DNA from: Stappia sp. BW2
GTDB lineage: Bacteria > Pseudomonadota > Alphaproteobacteria > Rhizobiales > Stappiaceae
Assembly: GCF_008107695.1 (NCBI RefSeq)
Contig: NZ_VIRG01000070.1
Span: 310,001-374,000 of the forward strand
Reading direction: 5' to 3'
Length of the DNA: 64,000 nt
Of this stretch, positions 1-7,628 are shown in pieces; the stretch's first letter is position 1; each line of letters opens with the position of its first letter. The position numbers and the translations under genes are program-made. The notes below the pieces were generated by a model, which was not told the origin of the DNA, did no database searches, and saw only the letters and a program-made list of their open reading frames with translations.

Positions 1-123
1 GCGGCCGAGCAGCAGCAACAGCAGCAGCTTGCGACAGGCGAAATCATGGCGCGGATCGCCCGCGACGGGGCGCCGCTTCTGCAGGCCCTGGGTGGCGAGG
101 GAGGGCTGGATGGTCTGGCGTAG
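1..123 (+). CDS. C-terminal end of an upstream phage-type gene (partial)
   Basis: Frame 1 is open from the window edge and stops at TAG 121-123, giving the last 40 residues of a protein. The tail has a run of glutamines followed by a short helix-like segment ending in GGLDGLA. The next gene starts inside it, at 110, so the two are probably translationally coupled. Its place just before a Bbp19-like gene and a scaffold-like gene suggests a phage portal or head-tail connector. That is inferred from position only, because the visible part carries no diagnostic motif. Confidence 0.5.
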   Translation, partial: AAEQQQQQQLATGEIMARIARDGAPLLQALGGEGGLDGLA

Positions 124-424
124 CCTCAAACGAGCCGCCCGGCGGCGCCGGGAGCGGGCTGGAGTGCTGGAACGGGCCTATCGGTCCGTTTTTTTGTGCC
201 CGGACGGCGAAATCGTGCTGGCGGACCTGGCCGCCGAATGCGGCATCTACCAGGCGCCGCCGGTGAACCTGGAGCCGAGGGCGGGCGGTTATCTGGACGG
301 GCGCAAGGCACTTTATGCCCGCATCCTGTCGATGATCCGCATTCCGCCGGAAGAGCACGCCGCGCTGCAGGAAGCCGCCCGGCTGGAAATGCTGCCCGAG
401 TTCGAAACTGACGAGGAATATTGA
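110..424 (+). CDS. Bbp19-like phage protein
   Basis: This is a 104-residue protein with a very basic N-terminus and a core reading YRSVFLCPDGEIVLADLAAE, followed by a GRKALYARIL helix. That pattern is typical of the small Bbp19-like phage domain found in tailed phages and prophages of Proteobacteria; its molecular role is not established. ATG 110 is preferred over an earlier in-frame start because GAGGGAGG lies just upstream, and it overlaps the end of the preceding gene by 14 bases. The stop is two bases before the next gene's ATG at 427, so this looks like a compact late-gene operon. Confidence 0.6.
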   Translation: MVWRSLKRAARRRRERAGVLERAYRSVFLCPDGEIVLADLAAECGIYQAPPVNLEPRAGGYLDGRKALYARILSMIRIPPEEHAALQEAARLEMLPEFETDEEY

Positions 425-426
425 CG

Positions 427-1338
427 ATGTACGACGCGATTGAGCCGGCAGCAGGACCGGAGGCCGGCGGGCACGACGGTTCTGGACACGATGGTATGGG
501 GCATCACCCTTCGGAGGGGGGAGGTTTCATCGACAGCCTGAGCGATGCCGACCGGGACATGGCCGCCAGCTATGGCTGGCACGATACCGCCGGCATTCTG
601 GAAGGCTATCGATCGCTGGAAGACAGACTGTCCGGGGCGCTTCAGGTTCCGGGCGAGGAGGCCGGCAGCGAGGAGCAGGCGGCCTTTTATGCCGATGTTT
701 CCAGCCGCTGGACACCGAAGGACGGCTATCGCTTCAAGATGCCCGAGGCGCTGCCGGAAAACTTTCCCTACGACCAGGCCTTTGCGCAGGAAGCCGGAGA
801 CTGGTTCAAGGAGGCGGGGCTTCACCCGGAGGCAGCGCAAAAGCTGCACGACCGGTGGGTGGGCAAGATGGCAGAGCAGTTTTCCGCCCATGAGGAAGCG
901 GCTTTTGACGCCGCGCAGAAACAGGGCCAGGCGGCCGAGGCAGCGCACCTGTCCCTGGTCAGGGAATATGGCGAACCGGACAGCGACGGCTATCAGAACG
1001 CCATTGCCAAGGCCGACCGGGCGCTGAGCACCCTGAAGACGGCCGGGGTGGACCTGACAGGATGGTTTGCGGAAAAAGGCGCCCTGACCACGGCTGGCAG
1101 CGACGGTTTGCAGCAGGTGACGGACCCCGTGGCGGTGAAGCTGCTCGCCTTCATCCACGACAGCGCCTTTGCGGAAGACGGCCTGAACGGTTTCGGCGCG
1201 AGTGGGGAGGGCGGCAACCCCTTCGAGACCGGCAATCCGGACCTCAGGCAGCAGTCGGATCTTCTGGAAAACAGCCCCTTGCGGGCACGGCAGATGATCG
1301 TCGCAGCGGGGCGGGATCCACGGTTGTTCGGGCTGTAA
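427..1338 (+). CDS. Scaffold-like phage protein with C-terminal AGRDPRLFGL tag
   Basis: The 303-residue acidic protein has a histidine/glycine-rich N-terminus, a middle segment with the W-P-DGY-F-P pattern seen in phage scaffolding or capsid-assembly proteins, and a long helical region rich in Ala, Glu and Gln. Residues 264-303 form a distinct C-terminal module starting NPF and ending AGRDPRLFGL. The same 40-residue module, ungapped, ends the glucosaminidase at 1811-2686. Start ATG 427 has GAGGAA upstream. In related phages the major capsid gene usually comes next, but it is absent here, which indicates deletion or replacement. Function is inferred from order and composition. Confidence 0.5.
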   Translation: MYDAIEPAAGPEAGGHDGSGHDGMGHHPSEGGGFIDSLSDADRDMAASYGWHDTAGILEGYRSLEDRLSGALQVPGEEAGSEEQAAFYADVSSRWTPKDGYRFKMPEALPENFPYDQAFAQEAGDWFKEAGLHPEAAQKLHDRWVGKMAEQFSAHEEAAFDAAQKQGQAAEAAHLSLVREYGEPDSDGYQNAIAKADRALSTLKTAGVDLTGWFAEKGALTTAGSDGLQQVTDPVAVKLLAFIHDSAFAEDGLNGFGASGEGGNPFETGNPDLRQQSDLLENSPLRARQMIVAAGRDPRLFGL

Positions 1339-1479
1339 CAAGCAGTCTTTTCAAGTTGCCGCGGCGGGGATGAGTGCAAATCGCGTTTGGTTCCGGTTTT
1401 CGATTGTTGATCTGGCAGATCATGTGCTTAACCCGAATGTCGGTACACGCGAAGAAAGCCAGTGGGGAGCGAAACCCTG

Positions 1480-1842
1480 TTAGTTGGTGAGTTCCTCGCA
1501 CCTGGGAATGATCCACGGTTCGCTGGATGGATCAATATCTGTAGACCAGAAGGCTAGGTCGCCGGTTTCCAGTACTTCTGCGTGTACCTGATAAACACTG
1601 ACATCGTCAGAGCCAGGCCATTTCTCGCGGCAGACAAAGGTTTTTCCCTCTAATTTTTGGCATCTTGCGCTGTGATAAGCGTGTTTTATCAAGAGTAGGT
1701 CGTCGATCATCGTGAAATCGTAAGGTATCCATTCTTCTGTGCAGAAATTTTCCTGCGCTTTTAATTCGTTCGCAGGAAGAACTACTAGTATATTTAAGGC
1801 GATAAACTTAATGAAAAATCTCGTCAACGAATTCACTCGCAA
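1480..1842 (-). CDS. Small secreted cysteine-containing protein, unknown function
   Basis: The 120-residue product starts with a basic n-region and a hydrophobic stretch ending ELKA-QE, a plausible signal peptidase I site near residue 29. The mature part has four cysteines (FCTEEW, ARCQKL, VCREKW, PRCEEL), enough for two disulfides. I do not recognise the family. It lies head to head with the glucosaminidase gene and its 5' end overlaps that gene's first codons by 32 bases, an unusual arrangement. Base composition is more AT-rich than the housekeeping genes, consistent with accessory DNA. A role in controlling the neighbouring hydrolase is possible but unsupported. Confidence 0.55.
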   Translation of the reverse strand: MRVNSLTRFFIKFIALNILVVLPANELKAQENFCTEEWIPYDFTMIDDLLLIKHAYHSARCQKLEGKTFVCREKWPGSDDVSVYQVHAEVLETGDLAFWSTDIDPSSEPWIIPRCEELTN

Positions 1843-2686
1843 TGTCTATATCGCAGCTAAAAACCTTGGGTTGCCTGATCCCCAGGCGCGCCTTGCGGCA
1901 ACACAAGCATCACTTGAGACTGCATATGGCAAATCTGTCAAGGGAAACAACTATTTCGGGATCAAGGCTGGAGCCTCTTGGAAGGGAAAAAAACAGGATT
2001 TTCGAACTTGGGAGGATGAGGGGGGAAAGAAAATCGTTCTGACAGACAGCTTTCGCAGATATGGCAGTCTACAGGAAAGCTTGCAGGACTGGGTTGAAAC
2101 GGTATCGTCGCGATGGCCTGATGCTATGTCCGCTCGCACATTTGAAGACGCGGTAAAGGGACTTCATGCAGGAGTGCCCGGCAAGGGCTATGCAACCGAC
2201 AAGCTCTATGGCCAAAAACTCAGCTATATTGAGCGAAAAATCGGAGAAACTTACGCTCCGCCGAGCGAAGGTCTTCAGAGATTTTTCCGAGAAACGGAAA
2301 AGGACGTTGATCTTCACAACATACTTATGGGGCATCGGAACGCACCAAGGTCACCGAACATTTTCGATACTCATGAAATGGCTAGTTTAAATGCTGCCGC
2401 GATACCAGTGCCGGATAGAAAACCTACTCCAGAAATGGAGGTACACCGAGAGTCCGCTTTAAATGTGACTCGGGACAGAACTGCAGGTCCGTCTCCTGCT
2501 GTTCCACGGCGAAAACCGGGTGCTGATCTCGCGGCTTCAGGACTTAGCAACGAAGAGGATTTTAATCCGTTCGATCTAAAAAATCCAAATCTCAAGTTGC
2601 AAGCAGCGCTTCTAGAAAAATCACCGGCGTTGGCAGAGCAACTGATAGTGTCCGCCGGTCGAGACCCCAGATTGTTCGGTCTCTGA
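1811..2686 (+). CDS. Glucosaminidase-family peptidoglycan hydrolase (phage-type lysin) with scaffold-type C-terminal tag
   Basis: Residues 1-150 match the FlgJ/LytG-type N-acetylglucosaminidase fold: LAATQASLETAYGKS carries the expected catalytic glutamate, followed by NNYFGIKAG, the FRRYGSLQESLQDW segment and a late Y-A-Y segment. The enzyme would cleave glycan strands in the wall. No signal peptide is visible, as in many phage lysins. A low-complexity linker (about 165-250) leads to residues 252-291, which match the last 40 residues of the scaffold-like protein upstream at 26 of 40 positions without gaps. ATG 1811 begins the conserved domain directly. Codon use is AT-richer than the upstream phage genes, so the tag match is not a recent duplication. 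Confidence 0.75.
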   Translation: MKNLVNEFTRNVYIAAKNLGLPDPQARLAATQASLETAYGKSVKGNNYFGIKAGASWKGKKQDFRTWEDEGGKKIVLTDSFRRYGSLQESLQDWVETVSSRWPDAMSARTFEDAVKGLHAGVPGKGYATDKLYGQKLSYIERKIGETYAPPSEGLQRFFRETEKDVDLHNILMGHRNAPRSPNIFDTHEMASLNAAAIPVPDRKPTPEMEVHRESALNVTRDRTAGPSPAVPRRKPGADLAASGLSNEEDFNPFDLKNPNLKLQAALLEKSPALAEQLIVSAGRDPRLFGL

Positions 2687-2823
2687 AAATACCGCCTGTT
2701 TCGGAAGAGGTTTTCGTGCCAATTTCAATTTAGGGTTGATTAGGAACAAATAATGAACATATTCTGATTGTTCAGCGTCTCGATGCCTTTCTTCGAGAGC
2801 GATGATATATAAAGGGATCCGGA

Positions 2824-3594
2824 ATGAAATTGAACACCTTTCGCTTTATCAAGGGCTTTGGGGCAATTCTGAAAGTGTCGGGGGTTGTTGCTCTGCCGTC
2901 GGTTTGCCTGGCCGCGGACGGTGCTGTCATCCCGTGGGAACAGCAACCTGAAGTTCTTCGGTCTGAAATAGAGGGCTATGTCAATTCAAGCCTCGATCCC
3001 GCAATGTTCAAGGTGCAGGTCGCGGAGGATGTCCGTGTGGTCTATCTGGGCTTTTCGCCCGAGGAAATCGAACAGAATGCGGAGCAGTTTCCAGATATTC
3101 CAGGCCACGAGGTGACACATCTTCCTTATGGTCGAGAGGATTATTATAGCACTCCCGTAAATATTGTAGATTACCAGACAAATAATACGATCACCTTGCT
3201 CAGTGTTGATTTGACAAAGGATGTCGTGCCGGGCGCTGACCTCTATAAAGGAGACATCAGAAAAGTGCTCGATCCGGATGGGGATTTTTTCCATGCGATA
3301 GGTACCTCTGTTTATCAATTGATGAGAGCTGGCGGTGTCATCGTTGAACTCGGCCCCCCGATCGAGCGTTTTCGTGATGCGGAGTTTTTCTATCGCAAAG
3401 CATTGTTGAATACGGCCTGCACGTCTCAATTCGATTACGCGTCGTTTGACGACGGTACACAGGAAAACACCATGGTTGTTTATTCCGGCGCCGAACCCGG
3501 TTCTGCCGAGCAGCTTCAGTGCCTGGAGATGCAAGCTCTGGTTTTCATGCGGCCTGCGGGACTTGCATTCGAGAGTGTATCTTCGAACGACTGA
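2824..3594 (+). CDS. Secreted hypothetical protein
   Basis: This 256-residue protein has a signal peptide of about 30 residues ending VCLA-ADG. The mature sequence has PWEQQPEVLRSEIEGYVNSS near the start and two cysteines in the C-terminal half (TACTS and LQCLEM) that could pair. It probably acts in the periplasm or outside the cell. I do not recognise the family. It stands alone between the glucosaminidase and a small orphan gene, with 137 bases before it and about 300 after it. Composition is AT-rich compared with the chromosomal core, in keeping with the surrounding island. Confidence 0.6.
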   Translation: MKLNTFRFIKGFGAILKVSGVVALPSVCLAADGAVIPWEQQPEVLRSEIEGYVNSSLDPAMFKVQVAEDVRVVYLGFSPEEIEQNAEQFPDIPGHEVTHLPYGREDYYSTPVNIVDYQTNNTITLLSVDLTKDVVPGADLYKGDIRKVLDPDGDFFHAIGTSVYQLMRAGGVIVELGPPIERFRDAEFFYRKALLNTACTSQFDYASFDDGTQENTMVVYSGAEPGSAEQLQCLEMQALVFMRPAGLAFESVSSND

Positions 3595-3828
3595 TCTTCT
3601 GCGGTTATTCACCTGATAAACCGAATTGCAGAACACTCGTCCGGGGGCCGTGTGGCCGGTTCCCGGACTGTGAAACGGCTTTGAAGTTCACGGCATGTGC
3701 CCGGTCTGACTTCCGGCTGTTCTGATGAGCAAGGCGGAACCAGCTTACTGCCGTGCCTCTGCCTTCGCGGTTGGCTTCCGAGCGAAGCGCATCGCCAAAT
3801 TCCACCCCTTTATCAGTTTCGATTTCAG

Positions 3829-3852
3829 TGTGCAGGCCTTTTGGCCTGCACA
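3829..3852. repeat. 10-bp perfect stem hairpin, TTTT loop
   Basis: The two arms TGTGCAGGCC and GGCCTGCACA pair perfectly around a TTTT loop. The structure ends 40 bases before the gene at 3893. A T-rich stretch (TGTTTT) follows it, so it could terminate transcripts from 2824-3594, or serve as an operator for the next gene. Confidence 0.5.
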
Positions 3853-3892
3853 GATGTTTTCGACGTGTCGAATTCGCTGAGGAGGCGAGACA

Positions 3893-4210
3893 ATGGAAAA
3901 CAAGGTGTCCGAGAAACAGGTCATTGAAGAACTGGATCAGATCCAGAAGCAACTTATGAAAAAATACGGCTCAGGAGGTGTTGCAAACGAAAAGCTGCAG
4001 GACGAGCTCAGAGAGTTTGGGAGTAAAGGCGATGGCTATTGGGACGCCAGAAAGATCCTCGAAGGTGCGCTTATCTACAACCGAACGCGGAGCGAGGATC
4101 CTGAAAAGCAGAAAATGGTTGATGAAATACTCGGCGAGAATTTGAAGGTTGGGCCGGCGGTATCTGGTTGTGGAACCCAAAAAGGTTGTTCATTCGCATT
4201 GAAGATCTGA
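3893..4210 (+). CDS. Small hypothetical cytoplasmic protein
   Basis: The 105-residue, charged, mostly helical product has no signal peptide or membrane segment. Its start is well supported: GAGGAGG lies nine bases before ATG 3893. The N-terminal 35 residues look coiled (KQVIEELDQIQKQLMKKY), the middle has a GDGYWDARKILEGALIYN segment, and the tail holds two cysteines (SGCGTQKGCSF). I do not recognise the family. It lies between two perfect inverted repeats and just upstream of a broken transposase, so it may have come in with mobile DNA. Confidence 0.55.
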   Translation: MENKVSEKQVIEELDQIQKQLMKKYGSGGVANEKLQDELREFGSKGDGYWDARKILEGALIYNRTRSEDPEKQKMVDEILGENLKVGPAVSGCGTQKGCSFALKI

Positions 4211-4213
4211 GAC

Positions 4214-4230
4214 TGTTTGGTGACCAAACA
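4214..4230. repeat. Odd-length perfect palindrome TGTTTGGTGACCAAACA
   Basis: Eight bases pair perfectly on each side of a central G. The site lies immediately after the stop of the small gene at 3893-4210 and 24 bases before the start of the broken IS481-like transposase. It could be a regulator site, a short terminator-like hairpin, or part of the end of the insertion sequence: it starts TGT and ends ACA, as IS481 ends do. Confidence 0.45.
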
Positions 4231-4253
4231 CAATCAGCTTCAGGAGCGATGTA

Positions 4254-4634
4254 ATGAACAACCCGGACCAGTATGCCCAGACGTGTTTTTACAGTCGAGA
4301 GCAAATCGTTGAGCGTTATCAGAACGGTGAGAAGGCGCCAGCGATTGCAGTTGCCTTCGGAATTTCTGACTGCACGGTCTAAAAGTGGCTGAAGCGGTTT
4401 CGCGAGCACGGCCTTTCCAGGCTGGACGCCCGCTCCAGCGCGCCCAGAACCTGCTCCAATTCACATATGGCCGGGTGACGGAACCTGATCGTCTTGCTGC
4501 GGCTGACGGCAGACGAGATCGCAAAAGTGCTCGAGTTTCCGCGCTCCACTGTTGCTCAGACGGGGCCAATTCACGTTTGATGCGGTGCAGCCGCTGGTAC
4601 AGCGAAATTAAACAGGGCTACGCAGGGGGCGAGT
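4254..4634 (+). pseudogene. Degenerate IS481-like transposase, N-terminal HTH remnant
   Basis: Translation from ATG 4254 gives a helix-turn-helix segment (REQIVERYQNGEKAPAIAVA, then FGISDCTV) interrupted by TAA at 4380-4382. It continues in the same frame as KWLKRFREHGLSRLDARSS. After a second stop near 4478 the homology carries on in another frame with LRLTADEIAKVLEFPRSTVA, the second HTH of IS481-type transposases. The rve catalytic domain (DDE) is missing. The gene therefore has at least one nonsense change, one frameshift and a 3' truncation. No clear terminal repeats or target duplication were found. Confidence 0.65.
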
Positions 4635-4635
4635 A

Positions 4636-4881
4636 GTGAACGAAGATCAGATGCGGGAAATCGCCCGCGAAGGTGGCAAAGAAGGCGGCCGGGAGGCTGC
4701 TCAAGAGGTGCTTAGAGCACTCGGTGTCGACATCGAACATCCGTTGGAAGCTCAGAAAGACATGCACTTTCTGCGTGATTTGCGAAAAGGAACTTCCAGT
4801 ATCAAGGGCAAAGTGATCAATACGATTGTGGGCGCATTGGCAGTTGCTGGACTTTACAAACTTCTGTCAGGAATTCGGTGA
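4636..4881 (+). CDS. Small phage-type membrane protein
   Basis: This is an 81-residue protein with a GTG start preceded by GGGGGCGAG. The N-terminal half is a charged helix (REIAREGGKEGGREAAQEVL), followed by HFLRDLRKGTSSIKGKVINT and one hydrophobic segment at about residues 62-78. Small phage proteins of this layout, with a cytoplasmic helix and a C-terminal membrane span, are common near lysis or head genes and are usually of unknown function; some are holin candidates. Its presence supports a phage origin for this island. It sits directly after the broken transposase. Confidence 0.5.
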   Translation: MNEDQMREIAREGGKEGGREAAQEVLRALGVDIEHPLEAQKDMHFLRDLRKGTSSIKGKVINTIVGALAVAGLYKLLSGIR

Positions 4882-5195
4882 GGACCTTGAAGTCACTATA
4901 AGGCGACTTTCGGTGTGATGATTGGTGCCGCCGATCAGATGGGTGATTGACCCTGATAAACGTGATACCGCGCTGGCGCAGACATTGGAGCTAGCTGCTT
5001 GAGTAAAGCCTTTGTTTGAGCCGGAATGTACCGGCAGATGAAATTGCGGAATGCAACTGCCTTCCATGGGGTTAAATTTCTAGTTGTAGTCGACTGGCGG
5101 CAAGAGTTCGCTTCTCTCAGGGAGAGAAATTGCACTTTCCTTCCCTCCAAGCCAGGCAAGCTTAGAGATAGCTGAAGTTACCGACCGCCTTCGGC

Positions 5196-5217
5196 GGCTG
5201 CACCTTCTGGTGCAGCC
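5196..5217. repeat. 9-bp stem hairpin with TTCT loop
   Basis: The arms GGCTGCACC and GGTGCAGCC pair perfectly around TTCT. A smaller hairpin (CCGCC-TTC-GGCGG, 5185-5197) abuts it. There is no T-run on either side, so it is a weak candidate for an intrinsic terminator and could be part of a small RNA or a decayed repeat. Confidence 0.4.
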
Positions 5218-5305
5218 GACTATGACGGGAAACTAATATTTATTGTTGAATTGTCCTGCCGTCCGTTCGGCGTTGCTCGTTTTCTTTGGTTTCTTGCCGT
5301 TTGGT

Positions 5306-5389
5306 TCAGATGACACCAACTACAATTGCAGCCAAAAACGCAAAGGCTGCCAGGAAGGCAATCATGTTCAGGTTCCGTACAAGGGTCAT
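5306..5389 (-). CDS. 27-residue single-span membrane peptide
   Basis: On the minus strand an ATG at 5389 is preceded by GGGAG seven bases upstream. It opens a 27-codon frame, MTLVRNLNMI followed by an unbroken Ala/Phe/Val/Leu/Ile segment to the stop at 5306-5308. The whole product is a short basic head and one transmembrane helix. It is too short for normal gene calling. The Shine-Dalgarno match and the consistent positive-inside layout support it, but there is no homology evidence available here. It stands alone, with free intergenic DNA on both sides. Confidence 0.5.
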   Translation of the reverse strand: MTLVRNLNMIAFLAAFAFLAAIVVGVI

Positions 5390-5747
5390 ATGTCCGCTCC
5401 CGATTACCTCTTTCAGACTGAGTGATACTAAGTCAGCATAATGCCGAAGCGAAGCAAAAAAGATGCTGCAGCGCAGCGGCGCTGTGCATTCCAGAGTTGT
5501 GGTTGTTGATAAATCATTAAGTAAGGCCTTGATTGGAAACGCTCACAGCCATTCGCGAAAGCCAGAACTGGTTTTGCACAGCTGTCACGATCGAGGATTG
5601 TGAATAATGGTGTGGCGGATCTCGTAGACTGTAGGGCCGCATTACAGCTGCGGGCTGTTCATCCAGTCCGCCGATGTCAACGGTAGCTTAATGTTAAGAG
5701 CAGGCTGATACAGTTTGCGCCTACGCGGTTGGCGCGTCGGAGTGTCA

Positions 5748-6893
5748 ATGATCAATCTTGCAAAACTCGCTGAACTGGCAAGGGACTCAACTGCTGCGGG
5801 GCGCAAAAGCCTTGTCAGTACGCTGACCGACCTTTTCGTGGGTTCTGGCGATGATCGCGATGAGCAGATCAGCCTGCTTTTTGGTGACATCGTTCTGAAG
5901 GTGCTGGGGCAGCTCGAAGAAGAAACCCGGATCATTCTATCCAAACGTGTTTGCAAGGAAAAAGACGCACCTCATGACCTGATGGTGAAGCTGGCTCAGG
6001 ATGGATTTCCCGTTGCTGGACCGGTTCTGGAAAACTCGCCCGCACTTACGTCCGACGATCTCGTGGCGATCGCATCCTCTGCCTCCATGGAGCATCTGGG
6101 TGCAATTGCCGTGCGTGAAACAGTCGACAAGGCAGTTACCAGTGTACTGGTCGACCGCGGAGATACGTCGGTTTTGAGCAAGGTGGCTGAAAACCAAGGT
6201 GCAGAATTTGCCGATGCGTCGTTCCTGAAACTGGTAGAGAAAGCCCGGTCGAGTGAAGCAATCCAGGCTGCATTGATCAACCGCACGGATTTGCCGGAAG
6301 AGGCCGCGCATGCCCTGTTGCCTTTCTTAACAGAAGAATTGAAAGAGAGAGTTGGTGCGCTCGGGGCCGACAGTACACTTGTTCAGCTTCTGGCTGAGCG
6401 CGCTGCCACCGAAGTGGCGGCACGTGCTCACAAGCTTGAAGATGCCCGCGAACAGTCTAATGCGTTGATCCGCGACGTGGTCAGCAAGAAAACCAAAATT
6501 GATGAAGCGGTGACCTTGTTTGCACGGTCAGACCGAACAGCGGAGCTTGGGATGTTGCTTGCGAAGGTCAGCAACTTGCCTCCTGCGGCCGTATCTCAGC
6601 TCTTGTTCAGCTCAAGTGACAAACCCTTGATTATCCTTTGCAAGGGAAACGGTGTTAGTTCCGAAGCCTACAAGGATATTTTGACGATGCGTGCCCGCCG
6701 GTTGCGCATAGGCGGGCTGGAACTGAATACCGCAATCCAGCGTTACGCAGCGCTCAGTGAAGAGGGCGCGCGCCGGTCACTTGAGATTTTGAAACAATCC
6801 GGGGCTAATTTCGGTTTGAAAACCGAAGAGCAAGAAATCGAAGTCGACGACGCAAAGTCCAAGAAGAGCATTCCCTTCGCCTCCAGTCGCTGA
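5748..6893 (+). CDS. DUF2336 domain-containing protein
   Basis: The 381-residue, nearly all-helical soluble protein opens with NLAKLAELARDSTAAGRKSL, the typical start of the alphaproteobacterial DUF2336 family, and runs in repeated helices (VLENSPALTSDDLVAIA, VLVDRGDTSVLSKVAENQG, ALINRTDLPEEAAHALLP) that resemble HEAT-type repeats. No catalytic motif is visible. Some family members are linked to cell-cycle or motility control, but function is not settled. ATG 5748 is chosen because the upstream in-frame codons do not match the family start. It converges on the LysE gene with only 11 bases between the stops. Confidence 0.8.
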   Translation: MINLAKLAELARDSTAAGRKSLVSTLTDLFVGSGDDRDEQISLLFGDIVLKVLGQLEEETRIILSKRVCKEKDAPHDLMVKLAQDGFPVAGPVLENSPALTSDDLVAIASSASMEHLGAIAVRETVDKAVTSVLVDRGDTSVLSKVAENQGAEFADASFLKLVEKARSSEAIQAALINRTDLPEEAAHALLPFLTEELKERVGALGADSTLVQLLAERAATEVAARAHKLEDAREQSNALIRDVVSKKTKIDEAVTLFARSDRTAELGMLLAKVSNLPPAAVSQLLFSSSDKPLIILCKGNGVSSEAYKDILTMRARRLRIGGLELNTAIQRYAALSEEGARRSLEILKQSGANFGLKTEEQEIEVDDAKSKKSIPFASSR

Positions 6894-6904
6894 GATTGCT
6901 TTTG

Positions 6905-7531
6905 TTAATTCGCGGATCTTTGCAAGGTCGCTGTCATGGCTGCGGCAGAAATCAAGAATGCGCCGCCAATTCTGTTTACCAGCTTCAGCAAGGATGGGTT
7001 TCTCAGTTTTTGGCCGAGAGCCGATGCCGCGTAGGCGTAAACAGCTGCGTTCAAAATACCCAAAACAACAAACGTTGTTCCCAGAAGTGCGAGTTGTGGA
7101 ACGACCGGGGCTTGCGGCGCGATAAAGTGTGGCAAGAACGCCATGAAAAAAACGATACCCTTGGGGTTCAGCGCTGTGACCACATACGCATGCCAGAATA
7201 TCTTTTGGGCAGGAACATCGGCAACCTGATGCGGCCCGAGTGCTGTCGGTCGGCTTCTCCACATCTTCAGACCAAGCCAGACGAGGTAGATCGCTCCCAC
7301 CCACTTGAGCAAACTGAAAGCGGTCGCTGACGCCGCCAGAATAGCGCCAAGACCCATTAATGAGGCAGTTGCTGCCGTTGCGTCGCCCAAGCCCACACCG
7401 AGAACACTGGCAACCGCAGACTTACGCCCTTGAGTCAGGGCGTAGCTGACAACCAGCATGATCGTAGGCCCCGGGATCGCTAGGACGATCAGGGTGGCAA
7501 CCACATACGCGGAGAAGAGTTCTAATGTCAT
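6905..7531 (-). CDS. LysE/RhtB-family amino acid exporter
   Basis: The 208-residue integral membrane protein has about six hydrophobic segments and the family signatures LAIPGPTIMLVVSYALTQGR near the N-terminus and WVGAIYLVWLGLKMWRS in the middle. Members export amino acids such as lysine, threonine or homoserine across the inner membrane; the substrate cannot be read from sequence. It is transcribed divergently from the extensin-family gene, with about 100 bases between the starts, and has no regulator beside it. Confidence 0.9.
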   Translation of the reverse strand: MTLELFSAYVVATLIVLAIPGPTIMLVVSYALTQGRKSAVASVLGVGLGDATAATASLMGLGAILAASATAFSLLKWVGAIYLVWLGLKMWRSRPTALGPHQVADVPAQKIFWHAYVVTALNPKGIVFFMAFLPHFIAPQAPVVPQLALLGTTFVVLGILNAAVYAYAASALGQKLRNPSLLKLVNRIGGAFLISAAAMTATLQRSAN

Positions 7532-7628
7532 TGGAAACCTTCAATTTTTCCCAAATGCAACCATAGACGCAGGACAGGCGTTGTTCAATATTGATGGTTT
7601 TCGATTATCGAAGAATGCGGGGCAGGAA

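Larger units (their letters stand above)
4882..5747. other. Long intergenic region at the end of the phage-derived island
   Basis: No conventional gene is visible here. The region holds a hairpin at 5196-5217 and a 27-codon membrane-peptide ORF on the minus strand at 5306-5389. I found no tRNA and no clear attachment repeat that would mark the prophage edge. The 60-codon reading frame at 5243-5425 lacks a ribosome site and a convincing product. Confidence 0.5.

Noticed and set aside
5243-5425. 60-codon plus-strand frame in the phage-island gap
   Set aside because: It begins at a TTG without a ribosome site and overlaps the better-supported minus-strand membrane peptide.
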